Of a stretch of 64,000 bases of DNA, positions 38,884 through 50,681 are shown one piece after another (positions within the stretch are counted from its first letter, which is position 1; the number at the start of each line of letters is the position of its first letter). The stretch covers positions 12,348,923-12,412,922 of the forward strand of contig BSYO01000022.1 in the NCBI GenBank assembly GCA_033239525.1. Reading direction: 5' to 3'. Under the pieces are notes generated by a model that saw nothing but the letters and a program-made list of their open reading frames with translations, was not told where the DNA came from and did no database searches. A program made the translations under genes and the position numbers. This DNA is from Nepenthes gracilis. Lineage: Eukaryota; Streptophyta; Magnoliopsida; Caryophyllales; Nepenthaceae.

Positions 38884-41800
38884 TGTGACGACCCGACTTT
38901 TATTACCATCAAAAGCCGTCGTCAATTCCAAAGTTCTTAATTATAAGGGATAAAAAGTGAACATAAAAAAAATTTTCTTTTCTTCATTCAAACCCGAGAT
39001 GCATTCTAAAGATAAATAATTTCATAAATCCAAAAGTGTCACTAAACATTCTAACATTCATGGCTGAATCAAAATTACAAATTTCTCAAACAAAATAAAC
39101 AAAACTCCAAAAGTCCAACAAAGAAACCAAAGGACTCTACTCGACTCCTCCTCCATAAGCTTGTCATCCGAAAATTTACAAGAGTGAGCTTACAGCCCAA
39201 ACAGACGCAGTAAATCAAGACATACATATAATCAAAGTATAGATCATAATATAGCAAAATAACAATCATCATATCGTTTCTTCTTAGTTCATATTCTTTA
39301 CACCTTGTCTTTATCAAATTCATTCGGAGTTCATATAATCTTTAGGATCGGACGGAGCGGACAACATCGAGGACGGGTTGTGTGCTACCCTACAACCTAA
39401 AGCCGTATCCCTTCATTATGCTCCCCAGGCGGGAGGTAATGCCTTTAACCGGCATACGGGCCATAGTCCGTGGTTCTTGTGCCACCAAAATGTCCCCTCC
39501 CGTGGCCCAGGAGGCATCCTCGAGTGTCACTCCAATATCCTTCATCCATCTTTAACAACAAATTTAATGGAAACTCAGTTCATATTTCTTGTTCTTTAAT
39601 GGCCATTCATCGTAGTTCAAAAGTCAGAAGAGTTCCACTTGATGTCCATAGTTCATGCATTTTCCTTGTTCTAATAGTCTTTGTTCTTTAACTTTAATAT
39701 TGGAAGTCCATATTTCCTTTCAAATTCGAAGCTCATTTTCAGAATAATTTCAAAGTTCTTAAATAATCCCATTAATTTCCGAAGTCCCCTTTTTAAATGG
39801 GAGACCGAAGTCCTGAAACCGGAATTCGTAAAAGGCCGGGTTCATTTTAGCCGGAGTTCATATTTTGCAAAAGCAGGATCTCATTTCATGCAAAAATAAT
39901 CGGAGTTCATTTATGAAGAAGAAGCCGGAGTTCGTTTTCAAGCAAAGGAAACCGGAGTTCATTTCTTGCAAAAGCCGGAGTTCGCTTTTCAAGTAAAAAA
40001 CCGAGTTCTTTTCCTTAATCTAGAAATCATCAACACCGGAGTTCATTTCTTGCAAAGGCCGGAATTTGTTTTATGAATCAGAAGCCGGAGTTCATTTCTT
40101 TTAATCAAAGCCGGAGTTCTCTATTTATGAAGGACGGAGCACAATTACATTATGCTCCAAAAGTCGGAAGTTCTTTAATCAGGGACGGGCGCCGTTTTCT
40201 TTACGGAGGACTTGGACGGAGCTCTAAACGGACGGCGTGGCTTTTCCTTTCAAAATCCGGAGCTCAAAGGGACGGAGTGGATTTTAAAAATTCGGAGTTC
40301 ATAGGACGGAGTGGATTTTCTTTTAAACGGACGGAGCCTTTTCTTTCAAAAAATATCGAGTATTAAAATCCGGAGTGATTTTCTTTAAAATCTGGAGCCT
40401 TTCCTTTGAAATCCGAGTTATTTTCTTTCAAAGTTCGGAGTGCTAAACCGGAGTACTTTTTCCGCCAAAACTGGAGTGCTCAATCCGAGTGCTATTTCAA
40501 AAATCCGGAGTGCTCAATCCGGAGTACTTTTCAAAAAATGGAGTGCTCAATCCAAGTGCTTTTCGTCTAAATTGGAGTGTTTTATTCAAAATGGACGGAG
40601 TGGATTTTCTTTTAAAACTGGAGGTCATAGGGAGATGACATTTCTTTCAAAAACTGGAGTGCTTAAAGGAATCGGAGTGCCTCATTGACGGAGTACACTT
40701 CTCTTCCTTATTCCGGAGTGCTTTAAGGATTTGCATAAAATCCAAGTTCATTGAGTACTTACTTTATAAACCGGAGTTTATTTCAAAATAGAGGGACGGA
40801 GTATAAAATTCATTAAAGGCCGGAGTTCATATTAACAATGGACGGAGCACAAAATTCATTTAAGGCCGGAATCCATTTTCACAGCGGGACGGAGTGCCGC
40901 TTTTTTTTTTAAACGACGAGAGGAACCGGGCGGAGTCTAAATGAGACGGAGTACATTTTAAGAACGTAAGGGCCGAAGTTCATTTTAGACGAGTTCTTTA
41001 TTCAAACAGAAGGCCGGAGTACTTTTTCAAAACATAGGGCCGGAGTTCGTTTCTGCAGTTAACGGAGTGCATAACGCGAAATGGACGGAGCAAACTATTC
41101 TAAGGGGCCGGAGTTCATTATATTTCTACAGTAGGCTGGAGTTCTTTTCAGTAAACATGAAATATCAAAATTCATAATACATGCCAGAAAATCATAAACA
41201 GAATAATTTCTAACATCATGTATAACAGAGTTTCTTTTTAAACATGCATATTAATCATCAAAAGCATACAGAAACCATATATTTTCATAACAATATAAAT
41301 AAACATGCGTTTTAGAAAATGAAGTGAGTATCTTGCCTGAATTCTCCTTTTTCTATGTCCTGGGACCTACGCCTCTCTCTCTTTTTCTCCTTTTCCGGAC
41401 TGCGGCGTACTCAATCTTACTTCCCATTTCTATTTATAGATTTGAGTTGCCGTTATCGAATTAATCGTTCTTGTCCGTTACAATTCTCTCATTTAATTCT
41501 CTCCAATTTAATTGGCTTCGTCAATTACACCTTTCCCATTTAATCTTCTTAAAACTCCTCGCCGATTACGCGTTTCATATTAATTTCCAAGCCGGTCACC
41601 ACGCTTTTCAAAGTCAACGCTGTTGTTCACTCCGAATTCGGAGTGATTTCTTTTCGTAATCGCACGTGTTTTTATGCCGGAATCCGGAGTGGTTTCTTTC
41701 GGCAACCGCACGCGTTTTTACTCCGGAAATCCGGAGTTCATTTACCAAAGGAAAATCCGGTCCTAACGAAATCCGGACTTCTTGTAATCCGGACTTCCTT

Positions 41801-41925
41801 AAGGAAATCCGGACAGCAATTCCCTCGATGGAATTTCCGGACGTCTTTGCCGATGGATTTCCGGTCAACGGGCGTTGGCCGGACTAAATTTAAAATTTCC
41901 TTTACAAATTTTTTTTTGGGTTACA
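38884..41925 (-). repeat. Left LTR of the chromovirus (3' in element orientation), CCGGAGT array
   Basis: 3042 bp, TGTGACGACCC...GGGTTACA. From about 39835 to 41140 it consists of short irregular units each carrying CCGGAGT(T/G)C or a variant (GACGGAGT, CTGGAGTG). A second cluster lies at 41630-41885. Compared with the right LTR it has many one- or two-base deletions. Confidence 0.9.
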
Positions 41926-41959
41926 ACCTCCCCACTTATAAGAATGCGAAATTTAAATA

Positions 41960-42170
41960 AAGTCACTAACCTTGAGAAAATAGATATGGGTATTTGTTCC
42001 GAATCTCCTCCTCTCGTCCAAGTTGCCTCTTCCGGTGTGTGATTCCTCGAGCACCTTTACTAGAGCAATGGATTTGGTGCGTAATCGCTCCTACGATCCA
42101 AGATCTCCACCGGTTCTCCTACATAGGATAAGTCCTTGTCGACCGCCAGAGGTTCATACTCATTACATGA
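41960..42170 (-). pseudogene. Chromodomain-like C terminus of the chromovirus integrase
   Basis: On the minus strand it reads 'VEILDRRSDYAPNPLL', then 'HTPEEATWTREEEIRNKYPY' and 'LFS'. This is the usual end of plant chromovirus integrases (chromodomain with E-E-A-T-W and a final P-x-L-F). Stops lie upstream. Confidence 0.72.
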
Positions 42171-42779
42171 GTAGGATCATGGACATACTTTGAAGCATAG
42201 ACACATGAAACACATCATGTACATCAGCCCAAGTTGGGAGGCAAAGCTAGTCTCAGAAGCTACTTCTCCAATCTTTTCCAGGATTTCAAAAGGCCCAATA
42301 AAACGAGGGCTTTCCTTTTACCCCGAATCTGCGGGAGATACCTTTAGAAACACAAAATCGCCCTTTTCAAACTTCAATGCCGATCTTCTCCGACCGCATA
42401 ACTCTTTGTCTCGCTGGCTACTCCGAGATTCTCATGTAGTATCTTTACCTTTTCACCGACTCTGATAATGTCCGGGGTCCCAAAAATTCTCCTATCTCCG
42501 TGTTCCTCCCAATGAATTGGGATCTACATTTTCTCCCATATAATGCTTCAAAGGAGCCATGCTAATACTAGCCTCGATAGCTATTACTATAAATGCAAGA
42601 GCCAATGAATCATCCCAAGTCTTTTTATCTCCAAGACCGAGGCCCTCAACATATCCGAGAACTGGATAGTCCGCTCCGATCGTCGTTTGTTTGGATGGAA
42701 AGCTAAATTTTAATTTTTTAATTCCAATTCTTGATGTAGACTTTTCCAGAATCGTGAAACGAAACGAGGGTCTCTATGG

Positions 42780-43220
42780 GATATACAATAGAGACATACA
42801 CCATGAAGTATGACAATCTCGCTTACGTATAGCTGGGCCAATTTATCAAGAGGGTAAGTCATCCGAATCGCGCGTAAAGTGGGCTGACTTTGTTAGTCGA
42901 TCAACAATCACCCAAATAGCATCATGTTTCTTTAGCGTCAAAGGTAAACCAAATCACAAAATCCATGGCTATATCCTCCCATTTCCAAATGTAATGGCAT
43001 TGGTTGTAATAACCCAGACGGCAGTTTTCTTTTCAGCTTTTACTTGTTGACGAGATAAGGCACTTTTTCACGTAAGCGATATCCCTTTTCATATTTCTCC
43101 ACCAAAATGTTTTCTTTAAATCCCGATGCATCTTATCGCTCCGGTGGATCGATAACGGATCGATGGGCTTCTTTAAGAATTTTCTCCTTTAACTCTTTAG
43201 TGTCCAAAGACACATAACCG
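42780..43220 (-). pseudogene. Integrase core remnant of the chromovirus
   Basis: Minus-strand 'KHDAIWVIVDRLTKSAHF' lies at about 42935-42880, with a zinc-finger-side remnant toward 43180. It is frameshifted. The same region is homologous to the fragment captured at 5450-5900. 42180-42780 is degenerate integrase sequence with no clear motif. Confidence 0.72.
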
Positions 43221-43759
43221 ATTTCTAAATTTCCAAAGCTCCATCCGTGAAATCTCAAAATCACTTCATTGGCCCATGATCTTTAATTAAAAGAGTCCTT
43301 CGCTTGATACCCTTTTACCTCATTATTCAATTCTGGCTGAACTTCAGATGCGCCAAAATCATCCGCTTCCCATGTACATAGCGCTGGACATCATAGTTCA
43401 TGAGACAATCCAAGATCTCCATCTCGCTAACTTGCATTCTAGCTAGCATCCCAGCCGCTACTTAACCTTCAACCACGTTGGCCTTTCCGTGCTCATAACG
43501 GATTTCATAATCTTTCAGAATTCAATCCATCGCTCTGCCTCATGTTTAGCTCCTTCGGGAGAACAAATATTTTAGACTCTTGTGATCGGAGTAGACCAAG
43601 AATCTTTCACCATATAAGTAATGCCTCTAGATTTTTAATGCAAACACCATGTTTGCCAATTCTAGATCGTGTGAGTTGGGTAATTTCTTTCATGGTCCTT
43701 CAACCTGCCGCGAACCATAAAATTACCCTACCGTGTTGCATTAGAACACAGCCCAATCC

Positions 43760-44560
43760 TCTTCAAGCATCGCGAAGAAACAATGATCTTCCCCCTTGGA
43801 AATGGTCAGACCGAGCAGAAGTTAACCGGTCTTTAAGCCGCCTGGAAGCTCCTTCACAATCTTTGGTCCACTCGAACTTGGCATCCTTCTTAGTTAATTG
43901 AGTGAGTGGCATGGCGATTCGAGAAAAATTCTCCACAAACCGTCTATAGTATCCAAAGCCTAAGAAACTCCGCATGAAGTTGGCCGGTTTCATTTTACAA
44001 CTGCTTCCACTTTCATAGGGTCTATAGAGATTCCTTCCTTGGATATGATGTGTCCAAGGAATCCTACCTCTTCCAACCAAAATTCACACTTTTTCAATTT
44101 AGCGAACAACCGATGCTCCCTAAGAATCAAGTATATAGCGTAAATGAGCTTTTGAGTACACCAGGATATCATCAATAAATACGATCACGAACTTGTCTGT
44201 ATGGTTGAAAGATTCGATTCATCGATCCATAAAAACAGCCGGAGCATTAGTCAACCCAAAAGGCATTACTACAAATTCATAATGCCCATACCTGGTTCGA
44301 AACGCCGTCTTTGCTATATCCTCCTTGCTGATCCGAAGTTGATGATATCCGGATCTAAGATCGATTTTTGAAAATATGCAAGCTCCTTGTAACTGATCAA
44401 GGAGATCATCAATCCTGGGTAGAGGATATTTGTTCTTGATGGTGATTTTATTTAATTCCCGATAATCCACACATAATCTCATGGTCCCGTCTTTCTTTTT
44501 GACAAAAAGAACAGGTGCTCCCCATGGTGACACACTTGGCGGATGAAACCTTTCTCAAGC
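43760..44560 (-). pseudogene. Reverse transcriptase of the chromovirus
   Basis: A 104-codon open run (44533-44219) holds '[19 protein letters not shown]', '[19 protein letters not shown]', '[15 protein letters not shown]' and '[18 protein letters not shown]'. After a frame break come the catalytic 'VFIDDILVYSK' (about 44190-44155) and the connection sequence 'FLGFGYYRRFVENFSRIA' (43763-44080 frame). The catalytic aspartates are present, but at least two frameshifts separate the parts. Confidence 0.88.
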
Positions 44561-44899
44561 AACTCCAGCTTGTTGTTTCAACTCTTTGAGTTCAGCGGTG
44601 CCATTCGATAGGGTGGTTTGGATATCGGTGCTGAACCGGGTAACAATTCCACACCAAATTCTATCTCTCGTTGGGGGGTGGCAACCTGTAAATCATCGGT
44701 GAATACGTCTTCAAATTTTCAGATTCTTGACTTTCGGTAGATACACTAGCAAAGGCTAGATATGCTTGGCATCCATCACTCATCAAATGCCACGGCATGA
44801 AGAGCCTAATTAACACCCCGAATGTGAAAAAGCTTGTTTCGGGAATGGTAAATTCTACTCTTTTCCGAAATCAATCTTGGCATGATATCCAAGCTAACT

Positions 44900-45690
44900 A
44901 CCATCCCAAGATTGCATCGAAGTCTTTCATTTCGCTTCAACCAAGTTAATGTGCATCAAGTATTCATTTACTTTTATAGGGCATTCAGAAAATGCTATTT
45001 TCAATATTACTGACGACCCTGTTGGTGAGGTAACCATTAATGGGTACTCCAAAACATTAGGAAGGGTCGTAAGATGCTTCGAAAATTTACGAGAAATGAA
45101 AGAATGAGTGGATCCAGAATCAAAGAGCACGTGACAAGAGATGCCACAGATAGAAAGTGTACCTTCTACCACCTCCGTAGACTGTTCAGCCTCCCTTGCA
45201 GAAATAGCAAAAACCTTGGCTGGGATAGGGGACTTAACTCCTGGGACTTGTTTAGCCACCGGACAATCTCTGATCATGTGTCCCGCCTGCCCACAGTTAT
45301 AACAAACTCCCAGCTTCTTGTAACAAGGCCTCCCTCCATGTAATTTCCCGCAATGATCACATACATCATTAGCCGTAGATCGAGAATTCTGCACCGATCG
45401 GCTCTGTTCCCCGCTGAACCTCAATGGTCTCGCCTTCTTAGAAGGCCCTTCACTAGCGTTGACCTTGGATACCTGACTGAATGTCCTTTGTCTGGACATT
45501 GTTCCCCTCTCCAATTCTTTCTCATAAATAGCCGCTTTAGCGAGCACCTCCCATAAGTTGTTAACGTGGGAGTGAAAGGTGTCTCTCGATATCATCTCGT
45601 AATCCTTGAAAGAACCGACCTTCCTCTCCTCATCCTCCACCATGAAAGGGGCATAACGAGATAATTCAAGTAAATTTTGAATCATACTGG
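44900..45690 (-). pseudogene. gag zinc knuckles and protease of the chromovirus
   Basis: A 252-codon open frame. 'CDHCGKLHGGRPC' and 'CYNCGQAGHMIRDC' are two consecutive nucleic-acid-binding knuckles, the second a canonical CX2CX4HX4C. 'HVLFDSGSTHSFIS' (about 45125) is the aspartic protease motif with its catalytic Asp. The start of this frame is internal to the original gag; the N-terminal part lies upstream at 45894-46187 in another frame. Confidence 0.88.
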
Positions 45691-45889
45691 GCCACCGAGC
45701 GATTTTCTGCCTTAGGCGAAGGAATTCATCCTCCTTCCGCCTACGAAGATTCAGGAAAGTATTTCTCCAGAAAAGCTGTCAAACCCTAATCTCCCGATCG
45801 GCATGTTGAAAACCCTTTCGCATCTCCCACTGGTGTGCTTCTCCGGCCACTTATGAGTGGCATAAAGCACCATATCCCAAAGCAGGTAT

Positions 45890-46190
45890 TTGATTACAAC
45901 AAATACTTTCTTGATCTGAATCCATGTTTCACCTTCAATGGATCGGGTTCCCCTAGAAATTCAGGGATCCGTTCATTGGTAACCCCGATAAAGACCGACC
46001 TTTCCCGATGGACAGGAACTAGGACGGTCACTGGAGTTGGTGGAGTGGTCGGAGTCAAAGCTTCTATGACTTCGGCCATTCTGTCCAGTAGGTTTGCATA
46101 TCTTGCCTCACGATCAGAAGTGTTATTAACCTGGACATTTCTCCTTCCTTTGTTAGACATGGCTGCGAAAACGTCTGAAAAGAACAATTT
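45890..46190 (-). pseudogene. gag N terminus of the chromovirus
   Basis: A 97-codon frame with 'YANLLDRMAEVIEAL', a Pro/Thr-rich linker and 'IPEFLGEPDPLKVKH', the usual start of plant gypsy Gag before the capsid core. A frameshift near 45895 separates it from the core. 46190-46329 is the leader; I do not see the common initiator-Met primer site there. Confidence 0.72.
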
Positions 46191-46329
46191 CGTTAGTTAA
46201 AAAAAAATACTATCTTAATAGCCTTTTATAAGTAAAGATGACACTCTTCTTGCCAACACTAAATTTGCCCTAAGTTTTCGTGTTGATTCAAACTATCCTA
46301 AAGCATCTCGCTTTTTTCCTCGACATTAA

Positions 46330-49300
46330 TGTGACGACCCGACTTTTATTACCATCAAAAGCGTCGTCAATTCCAAAGTTCTTAATTATAAGGGATAAAA
46401 GTGAACATAAAAAAATTTTCTTTTCTTCATTCAAACCCGAGATGCATTATAAAGATAAATAATTTCATAAATTCTAAAAGTGTCACTAAACATTCTAACA
46501 TTCATGTTGCTGGAATCAAAATTACAAATTTCCTCAAACAAAATAAACAAAACTCCAAAATGCTCCAGCAAAGAAACCAAAGGACTCTACTCGATTTCGT
46601 CCTCCATAAGCTTGTCATCCGAAAATTTACAAGAGTGAGCTTACAAAGCCCAACAGGATACTCACATGCAGAAATCACAGGCATACATATAATCAAAGTA
46701 TAGATCATAATATAGCAAAATAACAATCATCATATCGTTTCTTCTTAGTTCATATTCTTTACACCTTGTCTATATCAAATTCATTCGGAGTTCATATAAT
46801 CTTTAGGGACCGGACGGGAGCGGACAACATCGAGGACGGGTTGTGTGCTACCCCACAACCTAAAGCCGTATCCCTTCATTATGCTCCCCAGGGCGGGAGG
46901 TAATGCCTTTAACCCGGCATACGGGGCCATAGTCCAGGGTTCTTGTGCCACCAAAAGGTCCCCTCCCGTGGCCCAGGAGGCATCCTCGAGTGTCACTCCA
47001 ATATCCTTCATCCATCTTTAACAGCAAATTTAATGGAAACTCAGTTCATATTTCTTGTTCTTTAATGGCCATTCATCGTAGTTCAAAAGTCAGAAGAGTT
47101 CCACTTGATGTCCATAGTTCATGCATTTTCCTTGTTCTAATAGTCTTTGTTCTTTAACTTCAATATTGGAAGTCCATATTTCCTTTCAAATTCGAAGCTC
47201 ATTTTCAGAATAATTTCAAAGTTCTTAAATAATCCCAATAATTTCCGAAGTCCCCTTTTTAAATGGGAGACCGAAGTCCTGAAACCGGAATTCGTAAAAG
47301 GCCGGGTTCATTTTAGCCGGAGTTCATATTTTGCAAAAGCAGGATCTCATTTCATGCAAAAATAATCGGAGTTCATTTATGAAGAAGAAGCCGGAGTTCG
47401 TTTTCAAGCAAAGGAAACCGGAGTTCATTTCTTGCAAAAGCCGGAGTTCGTTTTCTTAAGTCAAAAACCGGAGTTCTTTTCCTTAATCTAGAAATCATCA
47501 ACACCGGAGTTCATTTCTTGCAAAGGCCGGAATTTGTTTTATGAATCAGAAGCCGGAGTTCATTTCTTTTAATCAAAGCCGGAGTTCTCTATTTATGAAG
47601 GACGGAGCACAATTACATTATGCTCCAAAAGTCGGAAGTTCTTTAATCAGGGACAGGCGCCGTTTTCTTTACGGAGGACTTGACGGAGCTCTAAACGGAC
47701 GGGGTGGCTTTTCCTTTCAAATCCGGAGCTCAAAGGGACGGAGGGATTTTAAAATTCGGAGTTCATAGGACGGAGTGGATTTTCTTTTAAACGGGACGGA
47801 GCCTTTTCTTTCAAAATATCCGGAGTATGTTTCTTTCAGAAAATCCGGAGTGATTTTCTTTTAAAATCCGGAGTGCCTTTCCTTTGAAATCCGGAGTTAT
47901 TTTCTTTCAAAGTCCGAGTGCTAGAAACCGGAGTACTTTTCCGTCAAAATCCGGAGTGCTCAATCCGGAGTGCTATTCTGAAAAATCCGGAGTGCTCAAT
48001 CCGGAGTACTTTTCTGCAAAATCTGGAGTGCTCAATCCGAAGTGCTTTTCTGTCTAAATTCGGAATGTTTTATTCAAAATGGACGGAGTGGATTTTCTTT
48101 TAAAATCCGGAGGTCATAGGGACGAAGTGACATTTCTTTCAAAATCCGGAGTGCTTAAAGGAATCGGAGTGCCTCATTGACGGAGTACACTTCTCTTCCT
48201 TATTCCGGAGTGCTTTAAGGGACGGCGTGCATAAAATCCGAAGTTCATTGAGTACTTACTTTATAAACCGGAGTTTATTTCAAAATAGAGGGACGGAGTA
48301 TAAAATTCATTAAAGGCCGGAGTTCATATTAACAATGGACGGAGCACAAAATTCATTTAAGGCCGGAATCCATTTTCACAGTGGACGGAGTGCCGTTTTC
48401 TTTTTAAACGACGGAGGAACTGGGCGGAGCTCTAAACGGACGGAGTACATTTTAAGGACGTAAGGGCCGAAGTTCATTTTAGACGAAGTTCTTTATTCAA
48501 ACAGAAGGCCGGAGTACTTTTTCAAAACATAGGGCCGGAGTTCGTTTCTGCAGTTAACGGAGTGCATAACGCGAAATGGACGGAGCAAACTATTCTAAGG
48601 GGCCGGAGTTCATTATATTTCTACAAGAGGGCTGGAGGAGAAACATGAAATATCAAAATTCATAATACATGCGTAAAATCATAAAAGAATAATTTCTAAC
48701 ATCATGTATAATGAGTTTCTTTTAAACATGCATATTAATCATCAAAAGCATACGAAACCATATATTTTCATAACAATATAAATAAACATGCGTTTTAGAA
48801 AATGAGGTGAGTATCTTGCCTGAATTCTCCTTTTTCTATGTCCGGGACCTACGCCTCTCTCTCTTTTTCTCCTTCCGGATCTGCGGCGTACTCAATCTTA
48901 CTTCCCAGCCCTATTTATAGATTTGAGTTGCCGTTATCCGAATTAATCGTTCTTGTCCGTTACAATTCTCTCATTTAATTCTCTCCAATTTAATTGGCTT
49001 CATCTGTTACACCTTTCCCATTTAATCCTCTTGAAACTCCTAACGCGTTTCATATTAATTTCCAAGCCGGTCAGCTTACGCCTTTCCCGAAAGTCGCACG
49101 GCGTTTTCACTCCGAATTCCGGAGTGATTTCTTCGATGAATCGCACGTGTTTTTACGCCGGAATCCGGAGTGGTTTCTTTCGGCAACCGCACGCGTTTTT
49201 ACTCCGGAAATCCGAAGTTCATTTACCAAAGGAAAATCCGGTCCTAACGAAATCCGGACTTCTTGTAATCCAGACTTCCTTAAGGAAATCCGGACAGCAA

Positions 49301-49410
49301 TTCCCTCGATGGAATTTCCGGACGTCTTTGCCAATGGATTTCCGGTCAACGGGCGTTGACCGGACTAAATTTAAAATTTCCTTTTACAAATTTTTTTTTG
49401 GGTCGTTACA
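46330..49410 (-). repeat. Right LTR of the chromovirus (5' in element orientation), CCGGAGT array
   Basis: 3081 bp, TGTGACGACCC...GGGTCGTTACA. It has the same array as the left LTR with more intact CCGGAGT units, for example around 47815-48110. A promoter-like region has 'ccctatttatagatttg' near 48910-48926 (minus-strand TATA 'ctataaatag'). Confidence 0.9.
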
Positions 49411-50430
49411 GACACAATGACCCCAGGGTTTCCGACGTAATAAATGCGCTTATGCCTTTGATTGACACGATAGCCGCCAGCAACATTCAGCCTCCCAAGG
49501 CGTAGAAGGACCACAGCCAATCCCCTCCAGGTCCTCCCAACGACGGTCCCTATTCGGACTCAAGGGTTGTACACTAGCTAAGGCAACTGAAGGTCACCTA
49601 ATGCTCGGAATGAGCAAGCACTTGAGTACATATGGCGATAAGAGGGTCTTACGGCCCTTGAGTCATACTGTGCGAGAGAGAAAAGAGAAAGCTCAGTGAT
49701 GCTTTTATTCTTTGAAGTATTCTTTACAGAGTACAAGGCTCGTGCTTATATGAGCGCTAGAAAATTAAAAATATAACAAAATGAATGAGGCGAACAAAGA
49801 ACTCGGATCACCGGGGAGGACCAACCCCAAGCTTAGAAGCACACCGCCATGCTTTGGAGGCATCTTCCCCGGAGCCGACTCCCCCACCTGGGGTGAATTG
49901 GATACAATTCCCTTGTTGCCGAGAGGACGAGACCGCAGCAAGGGAACGGCATCCATACGGTGTCCATCGGGACCATCGCATGCTCGTCTGTCGTCCCAGT
50001 GGAACACCGAGAATCGCCTCAACTCTCGTTCAACAAGGAAGACCACCAGCCACTGATGAAACTCGAAGCCAGTGCTCGATTGAGGGAATGGAATCCCCAA
50101 CCCTGAGTGCTCGCCAACCATAGTTTTGCCCGACGGCTAGAAACCCTAGACAACTGGCGAGAGGGCACGTGATGATACCAGAGTGGCAGAACCGTCCTTG
50201 TTAGAATGAGGAAGTGCCCACGAAAGGAGCATGACAACATGCTTCAGGGACAGCTATGTGTCTCCCGTCAGATCCATCCGATTCCCATCCTAGAACTCCC
50301 TGGGACATGGTGCACCCCATAGACACCCTATTGTTTCTCCAGCTAAGGGATGAGCTTGGATCTTTGGAGTGTGGGAACTCCTTAATTTATAACAGTGCAA
50401 AGAGGCTCTAAGGTTCCAGAATGGGCTCGC
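49411..50430 (-). pseudogene. Antisense unit 0 of the Tat-type element
   Basis: On the minus strand a TATA-like 'gttataaattaagg' (50395-50380) begins a unit ending in 'aagaataaaagcatcact' (about 49710-49693), a polyadenylation-like signal. The longest frame is 118 codons (50121-49765, MVGEHSGLGIPF...), with no recognised domain. It matches 2640-3350 on the + strand. The plus-strand frames of 91 and 112 codons at 49781-50123 are shadows. Confidence 0.52.
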
Positions 50431-50681
50431 CCTTCGATGGCTCTCGATCAAGAAACAGGAAAGCCATCAATACGGAGCTCATTCCAAGGCTACAAAACCT
50501 TCCTAACAGGGCTTCAAATCCCTGCAGCAACTAAAAAGGCTGCACATTCTCATGGGGGGGGGCAGTGCGATGAAGAGACGAAAACTAGTGCATCTTGAGG
50601 AAAGCCACACAGACAACCAGCTGGACCTACCAAGGGCATGCCAGACCCCGATTTTGGACCGCCCCAAGCATGTGGGGTTAG

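Larger units (their letters stand above)
38884..49410 (-). mobile_element. Chromovirus (Ty3/gypsy, Tekay/Del type), full-length, TSD GACAC
   Basis: LTRs at 38884-41925 and 46330-49410 enclose 4.4 kb of minus-strand gag-pol. GACAC at 38879-38883 and 49411-49415 is a perfect TSD. The polypurine tract 'aagtggggaggt' abuts the left LTR at 41926-41937, so transcription runs right to left. Gag with two zinc knuckles, protease, RT, integrase and a C-terminal chromodomain remnant place it among chromoviruses, and the 3 kb LTRs suggest Tekay/Del. It is inserted in the antisense module of the Tat-type element. LTRs are highly similar, so it is younger than its host element, yet gag-pol is frameshifted. 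Confidence 0.88.

Noticed and set aside
39835..41140. CRISPR-like array of short repeats
   Set aside because: Repeat units and spacers are irregular and degenerate, the locus is a plant retrotransposon LTR, and no cas genes are present.
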